A DNA stretch of 64,000 nt from Pipra filicauda. Its lineage: Eukaryota; Chordata; Aves; Passeriformes; Pipridae. Within the stretch, counting starts at the first letter, position 1. Every line of letters begins with the position of its first letter. Shown one piece after another: positions 37,481 through 57,239 of the stretch. A program made the translations under genes and the position numbers. The notes beneath the pieces were generated by a model. The model was given only the letters and a program-made list of their open reading frames with translations, made no database searches and was not told the DNA's origin. Where the stretch lies: assembly GCF_003945595.2 (NCBI RefSeq), contig NW_024104295.1, positions 1-64,000 of the forward strand, in the 5' to 3' direction.

Positions 37481-37601
37481 GGGGGGAGGGGAGGGAGGGA
37501 GGGAAGGAGAAAGGGAGGAGGGAGAGAGGGAGGGGAGGGGGTGGCGGGCGGGGGAGGGGAGGGAGGGAGCGAGGGAGGGGGGAGGCGGAGGGGGAGGAGG
37601 C
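37481..37601 (+). repeat. Purine-only G-rich tract
   Basis: About 120 bases are almost entirely G and A on the + strand, with many GGGAGG, GGGGAGGG and GGGGG runs. The wider block 37240-37620 is also strongly G-biased. It lies just upstream of the BMI1 transcription start region. Several G-quadruplexes, R-loops or triplex DNA are possible. Confidence 0.85.
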
Positions 37602-37739
37602 GGCCGGGTTGCGGGATTGGGTCACGGGGAGGCTGCCGGGCCCCGGCGGCAGCGCCGCTAATTCCCAGGCCGCCCTTAAGGAATGAGGCGCCCCACGTGA
37701 CGCTGGCGGGGCGGGCGAACTCCGAGCCATTTTGGGGAC

Positions 37740-38280
37740 GGTGTCAGTTTCCACTGTGTGCCTTCAGCGTTGCATTCTTCCCTCCTCCGCCCTCCTCCCG
37801 CCCGCCCGCTCGCCCGCCCTCCTTCCCTCCCCGGGTCCCCGCCACCAACTATGAAATAACAACAACAATAATACTCGTAATAATAACAATAATAATAAAA
37901 GAAGGAACGCGAGCGAGGCCGCGAGGCGGAGCGGGGGGCAGAGGGAGAGACAATGGGCTGGTGGAGAGAGGACCCATCCGGACCGGGGAGACTGTGCGCT
38001 CCCAGCGCCTGAGCCGCCCGGGCGGCCAACTCGGAGGGAGCGAGAGAGCGAGGGAGCGAGCGAGAAGGGCCCGCGAGGAGCGGCGGAGACCCGGGCGTTC
38101 TGTAACTAAAATGAGCGGAGCGCAGCGGCGGCGGCGGCAATAAGCTTATTGCAATTGACAGCGTCTGCAGTTCATTTCAAGATGGCCGCTTGGCTCACAT
38201 TCATTTTCTGCTGAACGACTTTTAACTTTCATTGTCTTTTTTGGCCGCTCCGATCATCACCCACCGGCTCCGTTTTCCGG
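37740..38280 (+). other. BMI1: BMI1 noncoding exon 1 (5' UTR, start approximate)
   Basis: The 3' boundary is well defined: TCCGTTTTCCGG/GTACGT gives a donor at 38281. The last 100 bases (CATTTCAAGATGGCCGCTTG, then CTGAACGACTTTTAACTTTC, ATTGTCTTTT) resemble the mammalian BMI1 leader as I remember it. An AT-rich block of AAC and AAT triplets (37855-37905) interrupts the CpG island. Short upstream ORFs start at 37851 (ATG AAA TAA), 38111 and 38182. The 5' end is a guess. Confidence 0.75.
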
Positions 38281-46871
<8,591 letters not shown>

Positions 46872-48145
46872 TGTGCCAACCAGGCTACCACCCTCATCCT
46901 TCCTTTATATAGATCTCTCCATGCCATTACAGCTTTATAGATGCTAATCCATGTGACTATCATCCAAATTGCTTTCTTTTGTAGTAACACTGAACTTGGC
47001 TATAAAAGGCCAGACTAGGTGACATTCAGGATGGACGTTAATGGAAACGCAAGATTGAAATGTAAATTGTTTTCAGAGGACTGAGAAGCAAACAAAAGTT
47101 ACATCTTCACCTGTTCTGAGTGATGTGGAGTTGTTTCTGTCCCCATCATCTGGAGTCAGGAGTCTCCAGAAGTCAGTACAAATCCCGGGAAGTAGTTTGT
47201 TAATCCAGACTAACTCCTCCATTGCGTTCTCTTCGATTGTTATTGTTCTTATGCTGTTTTGTGAACCTGTAGAAAGCAAGTGCTTTTTCATCTTGAAATC
47301 CAACAAAATTGAAAGAATATGCATAGAGAAATGCATATATGTAGCCATGTCACTGTGAATAACAATTTTTGCGTATTAGCCATTTTGATTCTTATGTTGC
47401 ATCTTTTACTTCTCTGTTGCTGCGCAGAACCGATCAAAAGAAAAGTAAACTTCAGTTTTACAATCTGTATGCCTAAAAGCGGGTATTACCGTTTTATTTA
47501 CTGACTTGTTTAAATGATTCGCTTTTGTAAGAATCAGATGGCATTATGCTTATTGTACAATGCCATATTGGTATATGACATAACAGGAAACAGTATTGTA
47601 TGATATATTTATAAATACTATAAAGAAAATATTGTGTTTCATGCACTCATGATATGGTTGTTAACTTTCTAAACTGGTTCGACCCTTGCAGATGCCGCCT
47701 GTTTGAGCTTTGCTTGTACTGCAAGAAACACTTTGTGTGTGAGAGCTACAGTATTGGGAAAGCACATTCAAGTCTCTGATAACCCGGAGGCAATTGGCAA
47801 TCTTAAAAGGATTTTACTGGCTTTGTCTGTTTTTTTTCAAGTGAAATATTTTTACTTTACCAAATGTTGAAGTGATACAGTGAAGAAAAAAAAAATCAAG
47901 GGACATGGAAGTCTTTGACCTGTTTGATAACCTTTTTATTATTTGGTGTGGTGGGACTGTGTTTTTAAAAGCACATGGAATCATTATAGAAGCCATAAAC
48001 TATTTGGTATAAAGTTTAAGGAACCAGCAAGTGGCTGGATGAAGGCATTTTATCTAAATTTGTTTTAATATATATGTATATGGTACAGTACTAACTTCAT
48101 TAAAATTTAACAGGTACTTTTCAATAAATTGTGGAGAATGCCTTC
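46872..48145 (+). other. BMI1: BMI1 3' UTR with polyadenylation signal
   Basis: About 1.27 kb from the stop codon to an AATAAA at 48123-48128. The sequence is AT-rich with T runs. Seed matches for microRNAs reported to target mammalian BMI1 are present: CACTGTGA (miR-128, 47351-47358), CAGTATT (miR-200b/c/429, 47591-47597 and 47749-47755) and AAGCACA (miR-218, 47760-47766). Further AATAAA signals at 48664 and 48672 could give a longer form, which would add another miR-218 match (48404-48411). Confidence 0.8.
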
Positions 48146-50130
48146 TCTTTAATGGCCTGCAAGTAGGTGCATTTTATTACAGGCTTCTAAGAGTGGTTTT
48201 TTTTCAGTAGAAGGAACTTTTCCACCATAAAATATGAACAGCCCAGATACTTTTCAGTTTGTGCTTTGCTTTGGTCGAACTTTGTGTGTGTTCATCACCC
48301 ATCAGTTATACATTTGTGAGGGTGTTTATTCTATATGGATATTGTTTCATGTTTGTACGGAAAAATTGTAGTTAAACATTTCATTGTCTCCAGTCTGCAA
48401 AAGAAGCACAATTCTTAATTGCTTTGTCTTGCTTATAGTCATTAAATCATTACTTTTGCATATAAATTGCTGTTATTTGTCCTGCTTGTTTTTATAGACC
48501 AGGTGATTGCAAATCCTCCACAAAGTTATCGCTTATTGATGTATATGTCTTGTTAAACAAGAGTTGATATTTTTTTCTGTAGTAAACATGTACAGCTCAA
48601 TTTCAACAGTAAAAACTTCAGTTTTATATACACGAATAACTTTCATTTATAGCTGATCAAAGAAATAAACAAATAAAAGGGATAATTCATTGAAAAGTAG
48701 CAAATGACCTCTGTTGATAATGTGGTGTTAAGGGAAAAATATCTTTTTCTCATGGGATGTGTTTCTGGGTGTACCAAAGATTTTAGTGAACAGAACAGTA
48801 TGGTGTACTAAAATAACAAAGAAAAAAAAAGCCTAGAAATTGCAGTGATTTGTTTTGGTTGCCTGCCTCGAAAACATTTGCTGTTCTTTATTTGACCCCG
48901 ATTAATTCTTGGAAATAAGCAAATGGTGCATTCTCACATCCTACTCAGCCACAGGTTTTACCTCCTATCTGTTCAAACTTAGCCCCTGTTAAACTGCATT
49001 GCCTGGGAAGGGAAGAACTTGATTTTTGTGATGGTGAGTGCCATGTTCTGCCTGTGCTGTCCTGGATTACTTTTTTAAGCCTCGGTGGAACTAAAAACGT
49101 TTTAATATAAAGATATCTCTCAATGCGACCTAATGTCTGTCTTGGCACTATTCCCTCAGCTGCATGAGTAAATCACGCTGTACTTGTTGAAGTATTTCAC
49201 CCAAAACCCAGCACTGAACCTGCAGCAGAGGCTTATACGTTAGCACACTGATAAAATTGCGCTTATTTATACTGGAAGTAGCAGTTAATCACAACTTCCA
49301 GCATCAATACGGAACTGTTCTCGGTCTTTGTGGAGTGAAGTATTCGGCAAACAGGAGTGGGATATTTCCCTTCGAGGTTTACTAAGCTCTTGCAGCTTTC
49401 GACATCTCCCGTCTGAACAAGAACAAACGCTCTCAGTAGCTCTCTTGCTGAGCTGCAGAAGCCGCCGAGGATGTTTGTGCTGCCATGTGAAACTTTTGTT
49501 TTGCTGCTGGCCCTGCGCAGATGGCACCGCGATGCTTATATACCGCTAAGCACAACTGGGAGGGCGATCAAAGATAGCATCTTGGTGTTCTACTTGTGAA
49601 CCTGCTACGTCAACCTTCCCGGTTTCACAATACTTTCCTTTGCAGATAGATAGCGAGAGGGTTTCCTTAAAATGTACCTTAATTCTACTTGTTGGGAAAG
49701 AAATCTCCATTCGGTACACGTAAAGAGAATCTTTTAATTACCCGACGTTGCGTTTATAGAGATGGAGGGATAAAGCCAAAGTCTGCTGCGTTTTCCTGAG
49801 CTTGTTCAACAATCAATCTGATTAAGGGTAGAGGCAGGGGTGGTCTGTGCTGGCTGGAAAAAGATGTTTTTCTGTCTTCGTCCGACCAAATTTTCCTCCC
49901 TGGTTCAGCTGCCTGCAGCTACAAGCAGCGCTTTTGTGCCCGGCCGGAATGGGAATCCAGCCCCGGGGAAAGCAACGGAGAGGGAGCATGAAGATCTCTA
50001 CAGGCTTCTAGAGAAGACAGACAGAAACAGGGGGAAGGAACGCAGAAATACGCATGGAAAGAAAGAGAAGGAGCATGACGAGCTTGCTGAACCGAGATGG
50101 TTGTCCCCCAGCACCGAGCATTCCTCTCAA
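48146..50130. other. BMI1 3' flank, no gene seen
   Basis: Possible extended BMI1 3' UTR up to about 48.7 kb, then moderate-GC sequence with no recognisable gene or repeat. GC and CpG rise from about 49.85 kb into the next island. Confidence 0.5.
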
Positions 50131-50139
50131 CAACCTGTG

Positions 50140-50850
50140 CCGCTGCCTTCCAGCAAATCGATGCGGGCACCGCCGGCACATTTCCGACACCGGCAGCGTC
50201 CCGTGGGCAGGAGAGGAGAGCGGAGGGCGGCACCACCGCGGCTCCGGAGGCTCGGGCAGCACCGGGGGAGCCCCGGAAAACGCGACGCAAAGACGACGTT
50301 CCCCGATTTTCGGATGGGGCACAGAAACCCGACAGCGGGGGCAACGGCAGGCGCCCTGCGCGACGAGGCGGTGCCTTTGGTCCTCTCCCCACGGCCGCCG
50401 GAGATGCACCGCCGTCACCCCCGCCGCCGCACCGCTGCCACAGGAGTGGCTCGTTTCGTTGGGGACTTTCAAAGCGCGGCCAAAGCAAGTCTTCCCGGGA
50501 CCGGGACCGGGTGGACCCTTCTTCCTTCCGCCTCCGCCAGCCCTGCGCCTCTTTTCTTGTTCGCCGCGACCTCAGACCGCCGGGGCGAAGGGACCAGTAG
50601 AGAGCTGTGCTCCTGACTTCCGAACATCACTTCTGGACTGTTCATCTCTCCCCACGCAGGAACTCCTGCAGTTCCGATCTTTGCCACCAAAGCGGCTGAC
50701 GAGGATCGGGTTGTCTGGCCGTGCAGGGCTCCAGTTTCTGTCCCCGGCGCGGGGCGGGCGGCGGCGGCCCCGCCGCAGGTACCGCAGCGGGAGGCGGGTA
50801 GCGGCGGCCCCGCAGGGCTCCTCGAGCCCTCCCAGTTTTAATACGGTGAA
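50140..50850. promoter_or_regulatory. CpG island downstream of BMI1
   Basis: A CpG-dense block with open frames on both strands (for example 49840-50616 on +) whose products are low-complexity and match no family I know. No assigned transcript. Confidence 0.6.
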
Positions 50851-51389
50851 ATTCTGAGACAATGTTTACTCAGATAAGTGTTTCCTGTTTCCGCTGTTAA
50901 TTTTTAACGTTCTTGCTCCCACTCTGGGTACTTGAAACGGATTTCCTTTATTTTACTATAAACAGTTTCTTTTTCATCTTTTCTGCCCGTCTCCCACCCG
51001 GAGGACGCCTGGAGAAGAACCTGCGCTCCCGTCCCAGGGTTTGCGGATCTCTGCTTTCCGCAACTCCAAGTCGTTGCCCCGCTGCGGGAGCTCCGACCCA
51101 TGGTTGATTTGTGTTGTATTAACTCAAGAATGGGAAGGATTCTGGCAGCGAGGATTTTTTTCCAGCTTTGGCTCCCTCACTCCCTTTCCCCACGACCAAC
51201 AGAGGAGTCCCGCCAGGACAACAGAAAAACTTGTAAAGCCTAGTGTGGACCACGCAACTCTCGGTCGCACCGCCTTCGGGGATGGGATATTTGTATTTAT
51301 TTAACAGTGATGGTATGGGCCAAAGAAAAAAAAATCGACAGTGTCGGTAACGAGTACAGCACGAAGGACACGTAACACCCGCGGCAAAG

Positions 51390-52720
51390 GGAGGTCTTCC
51401 CCGCCGGGGTTGGGCAGGCAGAGGGAATTCCATCCCCGTTCGCTGCCGCGGAGCCGCAGCCGCGACGGGTAGGACAGCGGCAGCCGCGGAAAGGCCGCGG
51501 GCGGCGGTGTCGGCGGCGGGCGCTGCCCCGGGGGTGCGCGGAGCCCGCGGGCCCCCCCGCCGCCGGGCCGGCAGCTGCTGCTGCTGCCCGCCCCGGGAGC
51601 CCGGCCCGGAGCTGCGGGTCGGCTGCACTTCGTTTCGCGTCGTCTCGGCCGGCGGGAACGCGACTCCTCGGGCCGGCGTGGAACCGCGGCGCTGGGAGGC
51701 GGCGGCGCCGCGGGCACGGCCGGACCCCCCTGCCCCGCCGGGTCGGGCCGCCCCGCTCCGCGCCCCCCGCGCCGGGCAGAGGCCATCTTGCGCCTGCGCA
51801 CCGCTGCGCCCGCGGAACTTCCCCCCGCGCCGCCAGATTCGAACGGGGCTGCGCGGGGCGCGGAGCGGGACCCGCGGGGGGACCCGCCGGGGGCTCCGCG
51901 CCGCGACCGGACCCCGACAGCGCTGCCCCAAAGGACTCCGCCGGCGGCCACGCCGGGTGCGCCGTCGCGCTTTGCCACCCTCCCGGGCCGGGCCGGGTCC
52001 GGACAGGGGGCAGCGGGCACGGCCGGCAGGCAGCACCCCTGGCGGCAGCCTCTCGCCGCCGAGAGGTGCAGCCGCAGCCCCCGCACCGCTCTGCCTCCCC
52101 GTCTGCCTTCCCCCGCCTCCTGCCCTTAGGGTGCTCCAGCCAGCCCGGACATTTAGGGATGCGCGCACAGGGACGGGAGCATTCCCGCTTTTCCAGCTGC
52201 AGGGCGCCGCTGTCCCGTGTCCCCGCTAGCCTTGCCGCAGGCACACGGCCTCCCGCCGATGCCGGGACCAGCCCTCCCCGGGGCACGGCGGGGCCCCGGG
52301 GCGCCCCGACCTCCCCCAGAGAGGGGAGGGGGCCGCGGTAGCCATTTGGCGCATCTATTTTCGTGGTCCGTAGCTGAATATCGCACCTCGTCTACAGAGA
52401 CAAAGGGCTGTATGTTCCCATCGCCGGGGACAGGCAGGTGCCTTCCCCACTCCCCGCGCCGATGCTCTCAACGGTGCGGCGGGGGTACATTTTCTAGGGA
52501 GCGGCCGGGTGAGATCTCCTCCGTGGCAGGGAGGCACTTTCCAACAGCAGAAGCAGCCAGCAGCCCTTCCCCCTCTGCGCCCGTCGCCGGGCTCCTCTGG
52601 CGAGAATACCGCCCGTATCTCTCTCCCGCCGCATCCCCCGTGGAAGAGGCCGAGGCCGGGAGACACCGCCCCGTATCCTGGGGCCTTCGCTGAGCGCAAA
52701 TCTCAGGCATTGCTGCCAGC
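51390..52720 (-). promoter_or_regulatory. CpG island with an NRF1/YY1 core, likely promoter
   Basis: The largest island between BMI1 and SPAG6. At 51782-51800 a YY1 element (GCCATCTTG, that is CAAGATGGC on the - strand) directly abuts an NRF1 site (TGCGCCTGCGCA), a pairing typical of housekeeping promoters with the start at the YY1 element. The orientation of the YY1 site points to the - strand. The ATG inside it opens a frame running from 51786 down to 51301 (- strand, about 160 residues, beginning MASARRGGRGAG), arginine- and proline-rich and of unknown significance. It may be a promoter of a noncoding transcript. Confidence 0.5.
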
Positions 52721-52860
52721 GGTGGCCTTTCTTACTCCTCCCTTTCCATGTGCTAGGGATGCTCGAGAGTTGCCTCCTCGACGAGGCACTTTCTGATCTG
52801 TGAGACAACATCTTGCCAAGGATCCTGTAGCTGATGAAGGCCTCCGAAATGGGCTGACAC

Positions 52861-53165
52861 TACAAAAAAAAAATAAAAAATCCCCCACCAAAACTAACCA
52901 ACCAACCAACCACCAACCAACCAACCAACCAAAAAAAAACCAAAAAAAAAACAAACAAAAAAAACAAACCCAACCCCCAAAAAACAAACCCAGGAGAAGA
53001 CTGCAAATAAAATAACAAAACTCCACACTCCACCAAAGAAACCTAAACCAGCCCGCATTCACAACCCCAAAACTTTAAAGGGGAAATGAGGGGAAAAAAA
53101 TCCAACAGAACAAACAACAAGATAAAACCCAAAAGAAAGCCCAAACAACCAAAACCAAGAAACCC
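52861..53165. repeat. A/C-rich low-complexity tract with (AACC)n
   Basis: About 300 bases are nearly free of G, consisting of A runs with CCC interruptions and tandem AACC units at about 52895-52930. The complementary strand is T/G-rich with GGTT repeats. Confidence 0.85.
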
Positions 53166-53219
53166 CAAAACCTACGCTAACAGGGTGCTGAAGGGAAGGT
53201 GTTGGCATGTCCAAGGTGC

Positions 53220-54300
53220 AGGTGTGCTGAGTGAGTGATGCCCCTGCGAGGCAGCTCTCACTGCGCGGGGTGCGGAGCCTGCGCACACCCTCCGCATGTT
53301 CCCGACGCCGGCAGCTCTGCCCGGCCAACGGGTGCTCCGGTGCAGCCGGTCGGGACGTGTCCCATCCGGAGGGATAGCACTTCGATTTCTAGGTTGGGAT
53401 AGGCTGGCTGCGAAGGACTGCGGCTGGAGCCCCGGGGGACACCGCGCTGTTGCTCCCCGGGCTGGGGCTCTGCTGCCGGGCAGGCGGGAGCGCAGGGAGA
53501 GCCCCCGCGCACCGAGGAGCTGGCAGCAGAGGGTACCAGCGGAGGCGAGAAAGGCGCTCAGCGCCGAGAGGGATGCCTACAAGCCAAGAGCTGCCATTTT
53601 GTCTCTTTTAAGAGGGTTGCCTTTCCCCTCTCCTGCAGCGCTGTGCGCGGGGGTGGCAGCATCGTCTCCTCTTGCCCTGCCCCTCCTCGGCCGTCCTCCA
53701 GGGAGGCAGCTCAGGGCTGCAGGAGAGGTCCCCTCGGGAAAGCGCCAACCAGCCCCAGCCTTCCCAGCCCTGGCGCTCTCCCTGCCACCTCCGCCCTAGG
53801 TGCTCGGGGTTTGCAGGCTGTTCAGCTGATTTGTTGCTAATAGCAACCACACGACAGCGATTTGCAGCCTTTGCTGCTGCCAGCGCCTCTCGTTACACCT
53901 TCTTCTGCAAACTGGGATATCGTCGTCTGGCTGCTGCCTGTCCCCACCCCTCTAACCGCAGCAGCCAGGGACAATGATGGTGCAGGAGGACGGGACGGCC
54001 GCGGGGCGAGCTGCGGGCTTCGCTGGGCACCGCGCAGGTTTGGTCCTTCCAGATCAAGAACTAAATACTGGCCAGCGTTCAGCCGCAGCCGCGCAGGCTC
54101 CGCGCATTTCGCATTGTGTGGCAGCATTGTTGAAAGCTGCCAGCGCCCGCAATCCGACCGGCGCGGGGGGGTGTGTGGAGAAGCGCTGCTGGGTTTACAT
54201 ATGTAGATGCGGGCAGCGTTCAGCGCCAAGCCGACACACACCCTCCCCCGGAGCATCAGACCTCGGAAGACAAAGGAAGACCTCGCTCCTTTCAAGTTCC
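53220..54300. promoter_or_regulatory. CpG-rich island with a palindromic X-box
   Basis: A moderately CpG-dense block without an assigned gene. It contains a near-perfect RFX-type inverted repeat GTTGCTAATAGCAAC at 53833-53847. The island lies 4.4 to 5.4 kb before the SPAG6 start codon and could be an upstream SPAG6 enhancer or an independent promoter. Confidence 0.45.
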
Positions 54301-54353
54301 AAGAATAAATTAAGCTTCGGCTTTCAGTTTTGGAACGTCCCAAAAATATTTGT

Positions 54354-54380
54354 CTTTTTTTTTTTTTTTTTTTTTTTTAT
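54354..54380. repeat. Poly-T tract
   Basis: A run of about 26 T, possibly the reverse-strand A-tail of a retroposed sequence; no body was recognised. Confidence 0.85.
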
Positions 54381-55079
54381 AATGGCACTGCACAAGCGCT
54401 GACGGTTCCGCAGGAAACCAGAGGTGTAACCATATGCACGTGGTAAAAAGGACTCAGTCCTACCAGCTAATATTTCCTGGTCCCATCCTGCAAGTCAGCC
54501 TCACATGTTTTGCCCTTTTCCGGTTTATTTATCCCTTAAAATTTTTATTCAGTCTTTGCCTAGTGTAATGGCGACGCACCAATCTCCACTAGCCAAATCT
54601 GTACCGTTTACATGTTTACAGTTAAAAATATCTGTTCAAATGCCAGCGTCGTCCTCTTAGGTGAAAAAAAAAAAGGAGAAGTCCTCTTTCTAGAGCGTTT
54701 GAAGTGCCTCGACGTTTCTGTCTTCGCCTCGCAGAACTAATTTACTCTATAGGAAGGTCTCATAAACTAAACTCACCACTGAAAATCCGGAGAGGGGACC
54801 CCAGAATGGCGTGACTCGCTGAAGCCCCGAACCAAAGCTCAGGGGGGGAAAAAAAAGAGAGAACTCTCCACCACTATGGTCTCTCTGAAAGAGTCTTTGC
54901 TAAAATCAGGTAATGGCAAAGCCCAAATTAAATTTGAAAATTAAATTATTCAAGGATTCAAATTTATTTTAGTACAGGTTTTATGTGGAGTTGAAGACTC
55001 TTCACTCAGTGTACTCTCTTCGAGAGAGCACTTCAGTTTTCTACATCCCATTCACTCCCACTAACCTTTCCACGTGCAA
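54381..55079. other. Intergenic sequence, nothing recognised
   Basis: Moderate to AT-rich sequence with no gene, RNA or repeat that can be supported. Confidence 0.5.
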
Positions 55080-55700
55080 CCTCCTGGCTTTCAAAAACCC
55101 AGCGTTTCCAACTCGGATCCGCGGGAGCAAGCGGAAGAGTTTGCGCGTTGCTCTTCCCACTAGACGCGCTCAGTCGTGCAAACACAGGATTAAACCCCCT
55201 AATTTCTGTAACCCTGTAAATATCTCCTCAACGCCTTGAACAATTTACCAGGCGTGTGGCAAGCAGAAGAGACCCTCCAGAGGCAGATCGGGCGACCCAG
55301 CGCCCTGCCGACGGGTGCGGGAGACGGCCGGGGGCAGCTCTGGCTCCGGCTCCAGCTGACCCGCAGCTCCGGCGGGCTCTCCCGGGGGGGTCCGAAGCCG
55401 GGAAGCCGCCGCATTGAGGCGCGGGAAGACCTCACCTTTTAATGGGCGTCGTGCGGTTTTAAGCCGTAGTGGAACATCCACGGCTTGACCAGCCGAGGCA
55501 CCGCAGGGCATGAGCCGCCGAGGGGCAGTGAGCCCGACCCTGGACCTGCCACCCAGGGCCCTTCCAGCCGGGGGGTCCTGCGGAGCACTCAGCTCCTCCC
55601 GTGCGGAGGCTGAGTCACCTGTTGCCTCGTACCCGCGGGGACGAGACCAAGCCGGGAAACCCCATCCCCCCGGCACGCCTCACTCCCAAAAAACTCCAGG
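55080..55700. promoter_or_regulatory. Small CpG-rich island
   Basis: GC-rich, CpG-containing block with chance-type open frames on both strands. No transcript could be assigned. Confidence 0.4.
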
Positions 55701-57235
55701 AGCAACTTCGCCCTTCCCCATCTTGGGGAAAACGATGCTTATCCTCCCCACTTTGGGCGTATTTCCGAGTGAATCAAAGACTGAGATTAAAGAACACCCA
55801 CCAGAAAGCGAAGGCACATTATTAATTTGGATAACTGTTGCCTATTACCCTGGTCTCCGATTTATTTTTTAAGCTGACGTGTGCGGTAACACAGTCATTA
55901 CTAATACCACCCGCTTAAGGATACAGGTTTCCTACTAATGAGCACCCCAGCAGTAGGCAATGAAGTCTCACAACTACGTCATTTCCATAAATGATTTTCC
56001 GTCTTCAGTACTTTTGCGAGAACTGGTGACATTTCCGTAGACCGCATTTGCATGGTGTTTATTCCTCATTATTATTATTAACTATGTGAATAGACTCTCA
56101 GTAGCAAGCAACGAAGTGTAACAGCAAGTCTTGGTGGTACTCAGGGTGCGTTTTGTTGTTCCTTATCCAAACATTAGACTTTAATTATACAGATAAATCA
56201 ATTTATCTGTAATCGACACATCTCTTTTTTTTTTTTTTTTAAACCTCTGGAAGTAATTCATCACCATTTGTTTATTTTTTATTTAACTTAAGAACAGAAA
56301 TAAGTATAAAGAAATGTGTTTAACAGCTGTTCCCTTCTCAAGTACACATGGTGATAATTTCCCAAAATATTTTCCGTGGCAAACAACCTTCTCACCAATC
56401 TGATTTTATTTGTCTCCTTTATTTGTAAAGAATAGCACATCCTCTGTTTAATTTGTTTGTTTAAAGAGACTTTTTTTCGCACTAAATACTCCTAGAAACG
56501 CAGAGTTCATTTTAGACCATGATATTGTGTTAGCCCCTCTCTTTTCAGCTGAGTAAACACATAGATGATTAAAAAAAAGAAAAATTAGTGTCTTTCTTAC
56601 ACTTTTCCAAACTTTAAAATGAGGCTGAATTAACCTCAGCGTTCCAACTTTAAGGTATGAGACAAAACTTTATACTGCCTATCAAATAACATGTTTGTAT
56701 AGTGTCAGCCGTCTGATTTTGTACATTTTGAATTTTGCAGGACAAATTACTAGCCTATGAAATCTTGAAGCCACTGTGCGACCTAGAGTGGCTACAGAAA
56801 GGGACATTTTTTTATTGAATATTAACTCTGATTTTCTGTTGTGGATTACAATTTCACTTGGAGCTGCCTGATCGATAGCAGAGGTAACTATTACCTTCGT
56901 TCACAAGTATCCCGCGTCTTGGGAATCGCTCTCAAAAGATACTGGACGTGATGTAGAGTCTATTTCTATTCAAACCCTGATAACACTGATTTCATTTTCC
57001 TGTCCCACCGTTTGCATTAGTTGCTATACAGACCTCCAAGGTTGTGTTTACTGAGAGATACAACCATGTCTTTGCCGACTGGTTCTGAAGAGGATTATTC
57101 CTAATTAGTCCTTATGGCCGGACACCAAGATGGGAAAAGTGGAAGGCAGTGCCCAATTTATCTACCAGAATCATATACTGTTGGAAAAAAATATTTAAAA
57201 AATACTGTTATGGTGCAGTACTGTGCTTGGCAGAG
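55701..57235. other. AT-rich intergenic sequence before the SPAG6 island
   Basis: No gene or mobile element was recognised. A poly-T run lies at 56225-56241. Confidence 0.5.
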
Positions 57236-57239
57236 TCAG

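Larger units (their letters stand above)
36330..38280 (+). promoter_or_regulatory. BMI1: BMI1 CpG-island promoter region
   Basis: Nearly 2 kb of CpG-dense DNA fills the gap between the COMMD3 3' end and BMI1 exon 1. An E-box followed by a CRE-like half site (CACGTGACG) begins at 37694; an E-box in the mammalian BMI1 promoter is known as a MYC-family site. A YY1-type element CAAGATGGC lies at 38178-38186 and a second one (AAGATGGCGG) at 38874-38883 in intron 1. There is no TATA box at an obvious position. Long open frames on both strands here (for example 36387-37754 on -) are GC artefacts. Confidence 0.85.

Noticed and set aside
36387..37754. A 455-codon open frame on the - strand at the BMI1 promoter, and similar long frames at 929-1991, 42042-43464, 51119-52286 and 57495-58995
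   Set aside because: All lie in CpG islands, where GC-rich DNA has few stop codons. The products are proline-, arginine-, alanine- and glycine-rich, several frames overlap at once on both strands, and no family is recognisable.
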